Assembly: GCA_963930655.1 (NCBI GenBank)
Contig: OZ005604.1
Span: 10,054,001-10,118,000, forward strand
DNA from: Myrica gale
Taxonomy: Eukaryota > Streptophyta > Magnoliopsida > Fagales > Myricaceae
Direction: 5' to 3'
DNA: 64,000 nucleotides
Shown: in pieces, positions 8,575 to 20,990 of the stretch
How positions within the stretch are numbered: the stretch's first letter is position 1
Layout: the number at the start of each line of letters is the position of its first letter
Translations under genes and position numbers: made by a program
Notes under the pieces: generated by a model
Told to the model about the DNA's origin: nothing
Database searches by the model: none
Seen by the model: the letters and a program-made list of their open reading frames with translations, nothing else

Positions 8575-11500
8575 TGTGAGACCCCGAACTTCGCTTTCAC
8601 TATTTTCCTATGTATTCGTTTTGATTTAACTTATGGGGCCATATTTTTGGCCAATATATGGCCTAAGCTTTATGTTAAGGTACATCAATTAATATGAGAT
8701 TTTATTTCATGAAATGTTTCTTAAATAATTTTCTTGTCATTATGGAAGTTTTGTGCAAAGTTTAAATTATATTTTCCTAAGAGCCGAAACTTGCAAGGTA
8801 AGTTTCTCTCATGGATTTATATTTTTCATTTGCCTAGTATATTTCATAATCCTTGGAAATTAAATTATGATTTAAGATTTGTATATATTGGCCGAAAATA
8901 ATTAAATGGAAGAAAATCATGAATTTCTTTTAAGTATTGAATATTTTTGTGTGTCATTAATAGGTGGTTTATATTATTATTATGTGACCTAAATTATTAG
9001 TTGAATTATCATTGGAATATTAGATGATAAGCTACTAGGCATATGATAAAGTTTTAAGAGAGTTTAAAATGATAAGCACACTTGCTTATAGTGATAAGCA
9101 AGCATAATGATAAGCTAGGAAACTTTTTAGGTAATAAGTCGATGTGGCTATCGTAGAGATAGGCTAGAGCCATTATCTTAAGATAAGTTGTTGTGCTTAT
9201 GAGGTGATAAGCTAAATAATTGAATTAGATAAGCTAGAGAGCTTATAGGAGATAAGTTAGGTGATAAGGTAACTAAATTTAAAGTTAGTTGTAAGAGTAA
9301 CTAGAAAGTTAGTTGTGAGAGTAACTAAGTTAGTTGCATTTTAATCAAACATCATAATTGAACTAAACAAAAAGCAAACCAAGAGGTGACAAAGCCATTT
9401 ACGTAGGAGGGAAATCCATAAAGTGTGTAGGCCATGTGAAGTTGTAAGAAGTGATAAGAGAGCATTTATGTGACAAGACAATTCAATGGAAGAGAAATGA
9501 GAGAAAATCAAATGCAAGGGGAAGGAATTCACGTAGGACATAGCTTGAGGTGATAAAGTGGGATGTGAGAGAAGTTGAAAAGCCAAAAAGAAGAGAAAAG
9601 CCATGAAGTGGTCGGCCAATGCATCCCCCATTCAACCCTTTTCTTCCTTCTCTCTCTCTTGTCATTCTCAAACACCTCATGTCAATTGTCATAGCAATAA
9701 CTCACCTTGGGAGACTCAATTGCTCATGTGAATTCCCTCACACTTGGCATTTCAATTCACTCTCTATTTTCCCTCACTTGGCCGAATATCACCCATTCTC
9801 TTCTAACTCTCTCTTTTTTCTCTCTTGACCGAATCTTACCTTTTAGCTCAAAGTCTTGCTCTTTTCCTCATGCAACCTAAATCACTCTCTAAAGTTCAAG
9901 TTTGGCTCTCTCCTTGAGGTGACCGAATCTCTCTTTGTGCAACTCCATTTCCTCTTTTGAAAATCCTACTCATTTAGCCACTTTTCCCTTGATGAGATTT
10001 AACTCACTTCCTTAGAGCTAAATCGTTCAAGTTTATCATATTTCTCCCCACCATAAAACCTACCTTAGCACCTTGCAATCAAGCTTGGAACCATTCCAAA
10101 GAGGGTGAATCGAAAGTTGGGTGAAGGAAGGAAGAATTTTGGTGAAAATTTGGTAAAGGTAGAGGTAGGCTTGATTTCACATAGTATTCTTGCTTAAAGT
10201 TCTTTATAAGTTCTAACCTAAGGTATTTTATTGTGCTAGGTACTCAAGGCTTGTGTTAATCATCAAGGTAAGGCCTAAGATGTTGGTTGTTAGTTTTGAA
10301 TATGGTGTTGGCCGAATATATCATGGTGGGATCTTGAGTTAGTGTCTTGATTTTTGTTAGATCTTGAGGTTATGAGATCAACCCTAAGGTATAATGTTAG
10401 ATGTCACACCCCGAACGGCATCCCGCATGGACCGTGACAGCCGCGAGCCATCCCCCGGATGGCTCCAACGTTCTTACTTATACATTAACTTGATTACGGC
10501 GGAAACGTACAGAATCGCAAGGGATTCGAGCTATTCTTACATAATCAGGGTTCTCATTAAGTTTTCATACAAAACATATATAACACATTAAAAGTCCACT
10601 AGTGACAATCAAACCACTATTATCAAAAGTATGAAACATAATTCTTGTGCTTCTATGTCAGGTAGTCCTCCTGACTCTCTTCACCTGAGGCATCTGGAAT
10701 GACACAATTTTAAAAAAAATGTGAGTCAAAAAGACTCAGTAAGGGAAAGACATATACTTAAAACATGCTCTTGACTTATGCTCGCTTAATCATGAAAGAA
10801 AGAAACTTGATAAGTGATGCACATGCATGTCATGAATTATGCATATGCTCTTGCTTAGATTCGGCCCCAGGCCCTTGAAAATCTTTCTTACGTACTTGCT
10901 TGTAAAATTGGCCCTTGGCCCTTGAAAACCACTTATTCATACTTGTGCCTCTCTTGGCCTTTTCATAACTATTTCATATCTTTTATTTGTGGGCTCGCTC
11001 CATTTAACCCCTGAAGTCAGGGTTGTGCGTTCCCTTTGGAACCGTCCCCGAATTCCCTTGGAGACCTTACATACGGTCAGATAGCGCACCTTCTCTCATT
11101 TGTCCTTCAGTGGCTAGACATGACCCTTGGAGGCGCCACACCTTCTCAATGTCCTTCAATGTGGTTTGCACAACCTCGTGGATTCACCCATCCTTCTCCC
11201 ATTCGTCCTTCGGTATGGGAGTCCATCTTGATGGTACGGTACCGACCAGTGCCCTTTGACTTAACTTATCGTTTCATAAAGCTTTCCATATTCTTTCCAT
11301 AAAATCATTGCATAAACATTCTCTTGAAAAAATTCATGCAATGCTCATGTCGTGTCATGCTTGATTAAAATTCATGCTTGTTCATGAAACGATGCAGCGT
11401 GTCATTCCAGTTTTGAAAAAGAAACACTTACTGTCCACTTACAGTATCCACTTACACTTGGTCTTCTTTGGTAGTGTACAAGACTCGTGGATCGCCTACA

Positions 11501-14500
11501 AGCGATTCAAATATTTCTTAGACTTTTAAGAATAGTACGTAATCATTAAATATTTGCATTTTTGAAATCGGTCATCAACCAAAGATATATATATATATAT
11601 ATCACTGAAATTCATTTAATCATTTAAAATATTTTATTTATTCTTTTCCTTAACAATTATTCAAAACTTAGTTTATTAAATCATTAATATTTTCATTGCA
11701 ATATAACTTATATATATATATATCCATGTACATGCCTTGATTAGGGTTTAATTAACACCCACGGATTTAGAATTAAACCTAAGTCTCTTTTTATTACATG
11801 ATCATGGTTCTACAATATTTATTCCAACTAGTCTAAACCCTAATTTCCTTATCCATCATAGCAATGATAATCCATTTATCATAAATTGCACTTAGGGTTT
11901 TATTTCATTTATGATATTCGGCCATTACCATTTTATGCACCCTTTAGTCACAACTTTAACTCCAATAGTGATCCCATCCTCCATTCAACAATTTCACAAC
12001 CTAATGTCTATAAATCAAGGCACCAACACCATGTATCATGCTCATAACATTCGGCCAACACATGATTTCATCCAAATGATTAGGTTTTCTTTTGTTTCCT
12101 TTAATATGCATGCATCTAATACCTAACATAATCATCTACCAATCATTGGGTCATAAATCTTGTACATATCATGGCCAATGTCCAGATCTAAATATATACA
12201 AAATAATACATGAAATCCTAAGCATCTCATATTCGGCCATACCTAAAAATGTCACCTTTTTCATGCTAAAAATTATAACATGCATATCCTTTGCATTTGT
12301 GACCTAACTAGCATGCATCAACTTTATATCTTCATCAAATATTCCCATCAACATTAGCTCCACACTTTATATACACTAACATCCATAGATCTAAGTAAAA
12401 TAATCAACTTGCATCAAACCAACACATCAAGACCTAGATCTAACTTCCTTTAACATGCATTGTTCTCCATTTGCATTTTTCTTCACATTCATCCTTAGAT
12501 CTAAGGTTTTCATGGTTAGCTCTAGCATTTAAACAACCTAGGGTTCTTAAGCATTCAAGATCTAACAACATCAAGGCATATCACAACCTAAAACTTCAAG
12601 ATCTATACATAAACCATTCGGCCACCTTTATGCTAAACCAACAACATCACATTTGGTCTTACCTTGTTGACTATCCCAAGCTTGAGTACCTAGAAAATAA
12701 AATGCCTTAGGTTAGTATTTATGAAACTTTGGGCAAGATCATCGAATAGAACCAAGCTTACCTCTACCTTTACCAACTTTCCCAAACTCCTCTTTCTTCC
12801 AAGTTTCGGTTCACCCTCCTTAGAAATATGCAAGCTTGATTTGAGGAGCTAATGTGGGTTCTTATGGGGGGTAAGAGAATGTGGTAAGCTTGAAGAGAAA
12901 TAAGGCAAATGGTTAGGGTTTTCAAGGAAGAGATGAGATTGCACCAAGAGAGATTTGGTAACAACAAAAGAGGTCTACACTTGGGCTTTTAGAATGGGAT
13001 TTAGAAAGCAAGAAGAATGTGGTTTAGAGTGCAAGAGGAAAAGGAAACAAACCTAGAACTTGGGTGTATGGTTTGGCCAAGAGAAGAAAAATGGGAGAGA
13101 GTGAGAGCAATGAAACTTTCCGCCAAGTGAGGAGAAATTTGGAGAATGAAATGCATGAGTGATTCGGCCAAGGCAAATGCAAGAGAGGTGTGAGAGAATG
13201 AGTTTCCCAAGGAAACTCAAGGCTATGACACAAGACTTGAGAGGTTGGGTTGACAAGAGAGAGAAATCAAAATGAAAAGGGAGGAATGGGGGGGGCCTTG
13301 GTCGACCAAATGCTTGCACTTCCTTCTCTCTCTCTTTCATCTTTTCATCACATCAATTCTTGTCTCCCTAGCATTGCTTGCATTTGAATTATTTCCCTCT
13401 CTCTCCTCACATGATTCCAACGAAAAGCCTCCTTCTCCCTTGCTTTTTCTCTTCTCTTTTACTTCCATGTGTTGTCTTGTCTAATTGAATGCATCTTACA
13501 CTTCTTACACCTCTTACACTTCACATGGCATCTCACTTTTTGGCTTTTCAATTTCACCACTAGCCCATTCACGTAAAAGCCATCCCATTTGTTTTGTTTG
13601 GTTGCTTTCCAACCAACCTAGTTACTTCCACATTTAAAATGCAACTAACTTTCAACTTGGTTACTATCTCACCTAACTTATCACTCATAAGCTCTCTAGC
13701 TTATCTAATCCATTCCAATAGCTTATCATCTCATAAGCATGATATCTTATCCTTTGATAATGGCCCTAGCCTATCTCTACAATAATCACAAGGACTTATC
13801 ACCCTAAAGTTTCCTAACCTATCATCATGCTTGCTTATCACTATGATAAGCAAGTGTGCTTATCATTTAAATCTCTCTTAGACTTTATCACATTAATACA
13901 TAACTTATCATTGAATATTCTAATGAAAATTCTATTACTAATCTAGGCCACATGGTAATAATACATGTCACATATGAAGGATATAAAAATATTCAATCAA
14001 TGTCTTCAAAAGAATTTCATGATTTAATCCATTAACCATTTTCGGCCTATATAAAGAAATCTTAAATCATAATTTAAATTCTATGGTCCATGAAACATTT
14101 TAAGTAAAAGAAAATATAAATCCATAAGAGAGAAACTTACTTGCAAAATTTCGGCTCCTAAAGAAAAATATAATTTAAACTTTGCATAAAATGACAAGAA
14201 AATTATTTAAGAAATTTCATGAAATAAAATCTCATTTTAATCGAAGTACCATAACATAAGGATTAGACCATACATTGGCCAAAAACATGGCCCCATGATG
14301 AAATAAAAGCTAATACATTGGAAAATAAAAGATAATACATAAGAAATAACGTAGGAGAAAATCGGGGTCTCACATTAGATCTAGCTATATGAGCATGAAA
14401 TCCGAACTCAAATGTTAGAAAGATGTTAAGGGATGAACAATGCATGCTAGTAAGGTCTTAAAATGCAAAAGGTATGCATGATGCAAGATTTGCCATTTAG

Positions 14501-17006
14501 GGTTGTGATTTATGGTGTTGGCCGAAACTTATAGGTGTTGGATCTTCAAATATATTTTGTTAAATGTCAATTTGATGAATGGCCATGACATGTATAAAAG
14601 TTTAGTGAACACATGCATAGGCTAGACTTGAAATATAATAGGTTGCATGCAAATCAAAAGAGCTAATCATTCTATGAACATTTGTGTTGGCCGAATATGA
14701 CATTGTGCTAAATCTAGAAGTTGTGTTGTGATTGGTAGATCCTAGGTTGTGAATCTGAAAATGGAGGATGAGATCACCATTGGAGAAGAAAACTTAGACA
14801 AGAAATGCTTAAAATGGTACATGGCCGAATGACCTAATAAGTGTAACCCTCATAGCAACCCTATGAAAAAGATTTATGTTTATATGTGATGGATAAATAA
14901 AATTAGGGTTATGACCAAATAAGTTAGAAGATTTAAGCTCAATCATAAAACACGCCAAGATTAGTAAGAGAAAAACATAGATGATAGGCTTAAAGATTCG
15001 TATTAAAAAGGATTAGCAAGGCCTTGTGATGTTAAGCATGGATTAAGGATTTAATTAGAATGATTAAGTTTTGGCTGAAATCTATTAGATGCAAGTGAAG
15101 TGTAATTGTAATGATATGAATAACAAGAGAACCTTGATCATATGAGGAGAAAATATATAGAAACTCTAATCAAGGTTAATGTCTCGGGTTGCATAGAGAT
15201 CTAATATCCAAGCCAAGAGTTAATTATGATTAAGGTTAGGGATCGATTAATGAAAAGATTTAATTGAATACATGGAATAAAAGAAAGATCAAGATTTAAT
15301 CCTAAATCAATTAGTTTGTTGATTAAAGTCCTAAATATGAATAGAAATATATTGCAATTGAATGTAGTAATTAAATAACCTAAGCTTAATTAGTAGCTGA
15401 AAGTAAAAGATTAAATAAGATATTAAGCAATTAAAAGGACTAAGGCAAAGTATGATCTATGATATCGAAGTATATATATATATAGTTGCTGTTCGGAAAC
15501 ATTTCAATGGACGGAAGTACGAGGTTAAGAGAAATCTTGCAAGATAGTTAAGCATAAATAAAGAAGCTTAAAGGCCACAGGTTGGTATTAGTTAGAGTGA
15601 TTAACAAAGCTTGGGATATTAAGAATGAATTGAGGTTGCAATTAGGGTAATCATGTGTTGGCCGAAATATATTGGGTGCAAAATGAGGTTAAGTTGTAAT
15701 GGTGATGAAATTACCGGTGGTTAAGGTATATTGAGGGCCACGATTTTATTTCATAAGCTTGGAAGAAATGTTAGCATGTGGATTATGATAAGAGTAGAAA
15801 AATGTACTAGATGCATGAGAAGTTTATGGTGTGAATCGGTTGCTGTCCTGGGTTATGGAAAGTGTCATATGTGATTCCTTAGGGTTGCTTGCTGTTAGGA
15901 AGGTATGTTGATGACATTGAATTAAACAGCAAGCTAATCATCTAGAAGATTGATTTCATTTGGTGAATATGGAGGTAATTGCACTCGGGTTAAGTGAGAA
16001 TTTAATTCATGTCATTGTCTTTAAGTGAATCATATGGATTTTGCAAGAAAGTGAAAGATATGAATCTGAAAATGTTCATTTGGTTCATGTCAGCAAGCCT
16101 AAGAATAAAAAGGAGGCCAAACGTTCATGGGTCGATCACTTAAATAAGGATTCATGCCTATCGATTATAATTGGAAGAATTGTGGGCACTAGTGTTCTTG
16201 TGAACTTGGAAACTTAGAGAAAAGACCATAGTAACTTAGGTTAAATCTTATATGCCTCGGCAGTGTCCATATAGCAGCATCTATTGAGGTTAATTTGGTG
16301 GAGGATGATAGTTATTGGTCCATATATAATACGATGAAAAGTGTGGAACAAAGGAATAGAAGCCAGATGAGGATAAGTTGTTGTTTTAACTTGGAATTTT
16401 TAAGACGATATGTTGGATAGGGTTTGGAATCAATGTTAGTGATAGGAATAATTAGTTGATCAAGTTGGATACGAGTTGGACACGAAGTAGGCGAAAACAA
16501 CGATCCAGTTGAAGTTGTTTGATGTACATGTTTAATTGTTTTTCAAATTTTTTTATTCAAGCCGAATTTAAAGAAATCTTTTACAAAGTGAAATCATATT
16601 TTCAAGATATGTATTCTCGGAAACCGGAAACGGTTACGAGTACTTTTGTATGTCAACTTGAAAGTTATTAGCTAAGCATTTATGTAACGAATTTGATTCG
16701 CTTGTAGGCGAAGAACCACCGAGTATCAGGTGAAGCAAAGTAAGTGGAACTTGTAAGTGGAAACCGTAAGTGAATCTTACACTTTTTATGAAAACTGGAA
16801 TGACACACTGCATCGATTCATGAACAAGCATGATATTTTGAGCAAGCATGACATGACATGTGCATTGCATGAATTTTTCTAAAGAGAATTTTTATGCAAT
16901 GATTTATGGAAAGATTATGGAAAGTTTATGAAAAAGTTAGGTGTGTAAAAAAAAAAAATTCCGCTGCATCATTAACCCCCTTCGGGCTAGCGTTCGGGGC
17001 GTGACA
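8575..17006 (+). mobile_element. Tekay LTR (I), interrupted, probably chimeric
   Basis: It starts TGTGAGACCCCGAAC at 8575 and ends CGGGGCGTGACA at 17006. Removing the nested solo LTR (10402-14374 plus one TSD copy) leaves about 4.45 kb. Near 16940 the sequence jumps from the region just before the hairpin cassette directly to the terminal CCGCTGCATCATT stretch, so the cassette and roughly 0.9 kb are deleted. Flanks differ: TGATG before (caulimovirid) and ATAAT after (LINE RT). No PPT or PBS adjoins it. The missing target duplication suggests recombination between two insertions. Splice-donor-like GGTAAGT occurs near 8799. The rest is AT-rich and non-coding. Confidence 0.75.
10402..14374 (-). 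mobile_element. Solo Tekay LTR A, type Y, 3973 bp
   Basis: On the plus strand it runs from TGTCACACCCCGAACGG to GGGGTCTCACA. Both sides carry the 5-bp duplication TTAGA (10397-10401 and 14375-14379). There is no internal region, so it is a solo LTR left by LTR-LTR recombination. It has the hairpin cassette (about 11010-11220), a perfect GAGCCATCC/GGATGGCTC terminal hairpin (near 10446), an (AT)n run at 11585-11602, many TTCGGCC motifs, and no GTGTCGACAC array. Apparent small reading frames inside it are chance. Confidence 0.95.
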
Positions 17007-18951
17007 ATAATAAACAAGAGCGGCGATAACGGATCTCCTTGTCGGAGTCCTCTAGTTGGTTTGATGAAACCAAACGGGGAGCCATTCAATAGTATGGAAT
17101 ATGAGACTGTTGTGATACATTGCTCGATCCAGTTGATGAACACATCATTAAACCTGAAGCATTTAAGGGCTAACAAGATGAGCTGCCACTCCATTCGATC
17201 ATAAGCTTTCTCAATGTCCGCTCGAATGGCCATAAATTGTCTTCCCGTCCGTTTGGTACGCAACATATGGAACACTCCGTGGATGAGCACAGAGTTATCT
17301 TGAATCAGCCTCCCTTGCACAAAAGCTTATTGAAAAGGAGAAATAATGTGATCTAATACCAAACGGAGTCGTTTTGCAAGAATCTTGGCAATTAACTTAT
17401 AGACAACATTGCAGAGACTAATCGGCCGAAATTGAGAAATAACCGAAGGACTATCAGTTTTGGGGAGTAAAATGAGATGACTATGATTTATCTCCTTAGA
17501 CATGAAGCCATTTCGAAAAAAAGGCCTCAACCATGGCAACGAATTCCGGTCCCACCACCGGCCAATAATGATTAAAAAATAGGTTGGTCATGCCATCCGG
17601 GCCGGGGCTTTTGTGGGACCCAATATCTCGAATACCATCTAAGATTTCCAAATCAGAAGGGATGACACATAGCATAGAGTTTTGCTCGGCAGAAATAATA
17701 GGCAAGATCAATTGCTCTAGATCTTCAGGCGGCTGCAGGTTGGAAGAAGAAAACATGGAAATGAAATAGTGGCTAATATGATTTCGAATATCTTGTCGCG
17801 ATTTCAACCATATTCCATCCTCATTTTTGAGGAATTCTATAGCATTACGACGTCGTCGTATAATGGTAGAGAGATGGAAATGTTTTGTGTTCAAATCAGT
17901 AGTTGTTAGCTACTCTTTCCGAGATTTCAGCTTCCCAAATAATTCTTCAGCACAAAGTTCAGTAGCTAAAGCAACTTTGAGATGCCTTTCCATATTAATA
18001 TTATCCCGAGAAGGACTAGAATCCTGAAAAAACTCCAGTTGTCTTTGAATGGATCGAATTCGATCTTGGAGTAGGCCAAAGTGTTCCTTGTTCCAGGCTT
18101 TAAGAGCACGTTTAACTTCTTGGATCCCCTTACAGACACGATAAGCCGGAGATCCACGGACATGAATAGACCAGCTATCTTTAATGACCTGTTCACAAGA
18201 AATATCATTAATCCACATAGGTTCAAAGCGGAAAGGTTTTGGGTAAGAGAACGCATCCCCGTCCGTTTCTAATAAAATGGGAGCATGGTTCGATGACGAA
18301 CGTACGAGATGAGTCACCCGAGATCGGGGAAAAAGAGATTGCCAATCACTGTTTGCAATAGCCCGATCAAGACGTTCACAAATATTAGCATTACCGTCCC
18401 GATTATTTGACCAAGTGAATTTTGGTCCTTTAAAGCCAAGGTCAATCAAGCCGCAAGAATCCATGAGTTGGATAAAAGGATTATGAGACGAAGAGGCATA
18501 TGGTCTCCCACCCCGCTTTTCAAAACTATCCAGCATACAATTAAAATCCCCCAAGCATAGCCAAGGTCCTGTAAAAGCCTCAGTTGAAGATTTAAGAAAG
18601 TGCCAAAAGTGCGCTTTAAATGCCCATTCCGTGGGACCATAGACACCAGTTAAAAGCCAAGGATAACTTGGAGGGTCAGAATACACCAAAATATTAATAA
18701 CATTAGCATTAACAGTCACAACTTCAACATCACATCCTAACCTCCAAGCAAAAAAAAACCCGCCTTTCCTACCAACAGGAGGCTGAATAACAAAATGACA
18801 GAAACCAACCTTACGTAAAGTACTACCAACATCAGACGTCTTAGTTTCAGCCAAAAAAAAACTCCGGGTTGTGACATCGCACTAAATTCCGGAGAGTCCG
18901 AACTGCCGTGGCTCTACAAAGCCCACGACAGTTCCAAAATACGCTAATCAT
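17007..18951 (-). pseudogene. LINE ORF2: endonuclease plus partial RT
   Basis: The start is set at 18951, where ATG opens MISVFWNCRGL, the usual N-terminus of plant LINE endonucleases. The endonuclease continues with GDFNCMLDSFEKRGG, FTWSNNRDG, a CERLDRAIANSDW stretch and SSNHAPILLE. The RT begins with SHKSPGPDGM, LILLPK, FRPISLCNVVYK, ADIEKAYDRMEW and GLRQGDPLSPLLFI, and then stops at the LTR junction just before the catalytic YxDD box would appear. Frameshifts lie at 18847-18860 (an A-run of nine on the plus strand), near 17900, at 17500-17540 and near 17325. The product would nick DNA and prime reverse transcription; this copy cannot. Confidence 0.88.
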
Positions 18952-19257
18952 GGCGAAGGAGGGGGGCATGGTAAGGCCCACCTCCTCAGCCAATTTGGAT
19001 TCTCCCATAAGTGGTTCCTCCATTTCAGTTCCAACGGATTGGATTAAATGCAACAACTCCTTTTGCATTTCTACTATTTCTTTATGTTTATGGACCTGCA
19101 TTCTTTTGCGTTGAGACTTCAAATCGGCCAGCATAATTTCATCATCAACCAGGTTGGCAATGTATTCACCTGAAGCCTCAGTATCCTGTGTATGGAAGAG
19201 AGGAGATGAGATGCTACACACGGGGGTTGAGGCCTTCTTCACGATGGGACTAGCATC

Positions 19258-20795
19258 TCACGTAAAGTCCAGTTTACGTTTGCCTTTGTCACTTGCCGAA
19301 CTTGCATGATGGGAAGATAATGGACTGGTACGTGGGTCCTGTGTAGAAGATGAAAGCAAGCCCAAATAATTATCATTAAGAGTTTTAAGAGTTCCACTTA
19401 CTAGTCCGGGCGATCTCTCTGGGCTTAAGAGTAGAGGAGGCTTTGCGGACTCCACTACTCGGGAATGGCCTGTGGGCTGGGCTGCCAACGAGCCCAAGGT
19501 TAATCGTTGAACTCCACGTGCCGCAAGCTTTCCTTTGTGACCCAGTCGCTTAGATTTGAACTCAAAAAGTTGAGAAAGGGGTGGACTAGAAATTTTTGAC
19601 ACCTCGTTAATGTCCCCTGCCATTGTAGTCGTTGGCTCCTGTTCCAAGAGGAAAGGTTGCTTCTGCAAAGCTGCCAAAATATCTGCAGCATCTTCGTTCA
19701 GCACAAGCAATAAATTTTGGTGAGCGGGTGCTGGCAGAGTATCAGCCGACTTAAACTGGTGCAACACTCCATCATTAAATGAGGTGCCAGCTGTCTCCAC
19801 GTTATTGGGCAGCAAGTTACCCTGAGCAGAACCACCCGTCACGGCTACCTTCCTCTCCGGCATATAGCCAAAAGCCAAAGATGGAGCTTCCGATACTATA
19901 GTAATGGCTCGGGACTTCAAAGATTTATCATTAATGACTTCCACCTTCCTAAGAGATCCAGGTCCATCATAAGCAGTTGAAGATTGCGTCTGACCAACAG
20001 CCCATGAATTTCCTTTATCAGACCCCAATAACTGCTTAACATATGGAGAGGTTGGTGCCTTAAGGTCTCTGGATGAAGTTGCTTTCCACATGATACTTGG
20101 ATCAGCTCTCATAAGAGGACCCACACTCAACATAGCCTCCATCGGAAGTGGATCACGACAAAGTTTTTGAGTATGACCAATCATTCCACATCCATAACAA
20201 AAATCAGCTAGTTTTCATACCTGAACTAGACCCATAGAGGCTGAAATTGGCGACGTGGTATGGGGAACCCTCCAACAAGAGGTTTCCATAAGTCTAGCTC
20301 AACCCGCAGCCGAATGAATGGCATGTGGTCGTGATCTCGGTATTCTGTTTTGTCTAACTCCAATAACTTCCCCAGTTTAAGGCCAATCAATTGGACGGTG
20401 GTCTCCCCAAGTCGATTCCATGGGAATCAATGCACCTGGATCCAAAAGGCTTCGGAATAAAAATCCACTTGCGGGATAGTGAGCTCGGGACTCCATGACT
20501 TGAATACCATAATTTGTCCCCTTATAATCCAAGGGTTTTGGGCTAAAACCTCCGCCTTAGCATCAGCGTTTGAAAACCGAATTAGGAATAAATTAGGTTC
20601 CATTTCTGCCACCGAAAAAGTCTTCACAAAAGTCCATGATGCTCTGAGAGTTGCGGACACCACACTGGTAGCGAAAACTCATGGAGCAATAATTTTCCCC
20701 ACCACTGAGGGGGTGAGATCATCTTCATCAGGGGGCCCTGGGTTGAGGAGAGTATGAAACTCGTCCCATCCCAGAGCACTGATGACACAAATCAA
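19258..20795 (-). pseudogene. LINE ORF1: DUF4283 and zinc-knuckle protein
   Basis: The N-terminal part (20795-20400) has a DUF4283-like pattern: LRASWTFVKTF, PNLFLIRF, NPWIIRGQIMVF and a WIQVH end. After about 200 bases follows a CYGCGMIGHTQKLC knuckle (about 20202-20161), then a long low-complexity serine/proline-rich tail ending KGKRKLDFT at the TGA of 19258. Such proteins bind the LINE RNA. Stops at about 20690 (a tryptophan position) and 20216 break the frame. The short open stretch 19242-18952 between the two ORFs has coiled-coil-like character (KHKEIVEMQKELLHLIQ) and may be the decayed ORF1 end. Confidence 0.78.
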
Positions 20796-20990
20796 AAGAG
20801 CCCCAGACTCCCACCAAATCAGGGTAACAGATGCAAGAGAGACAAACGAAAAACTTCACAAGGAAGTACTTGGTGCAGCGCCCGCGCCGGGATGCGTGGA
20901 AGCGAAAGGTTCTCTCAACTCTTCAGAGATAAGTAACACCACAATTATTGCCCTTTCTAACTTCAAGAAAGGCTGCAGGGCAAGAGTTAA

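Larger units (their letters stand above)
17007..20990 (-). mobile_element. L1-type plant LINE, truncated
   Basis: Non-LTR element read on the minus strand: ORF1 (about 20795 down to 19258) then ORF2 (18951 down to 17007). ORF1 has a DUF4283-like domain and a CCHC knuckle; ORF2 has AP-endonuclease and reverse transcriptase domains. The RT breaks off at the LTR end at 17006, so the RT palm remainder, the C-terminal part and the poly(A) tail are missing. The 5' side is cut by the SIRE-like copia LTR at 20991. Frameshifts and stops show it is inactive. Confidence 0.88.

Noticed and set aside
9341-9828. Overlapping frames on both strands in LTR I near 9.3-9.8 kb
   Set aside because: They lie in the AT-rich, non-coding LTR; equivalent positions in other LTRs do not keep the frames.
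8575-17006. A complete LTR element with A as internal region
   Set aside because: A has its own perfect duplication TTAGA and opposite orientation, and no PBS, PPT or coding domains lie between. It is a nested solo LTR.
17827-18272. Plus-strand open frames across the LINE
   Set aside because: They are antisense shadows of the endonuclease and RT frames, which carry clear family motifs on the minus strand.
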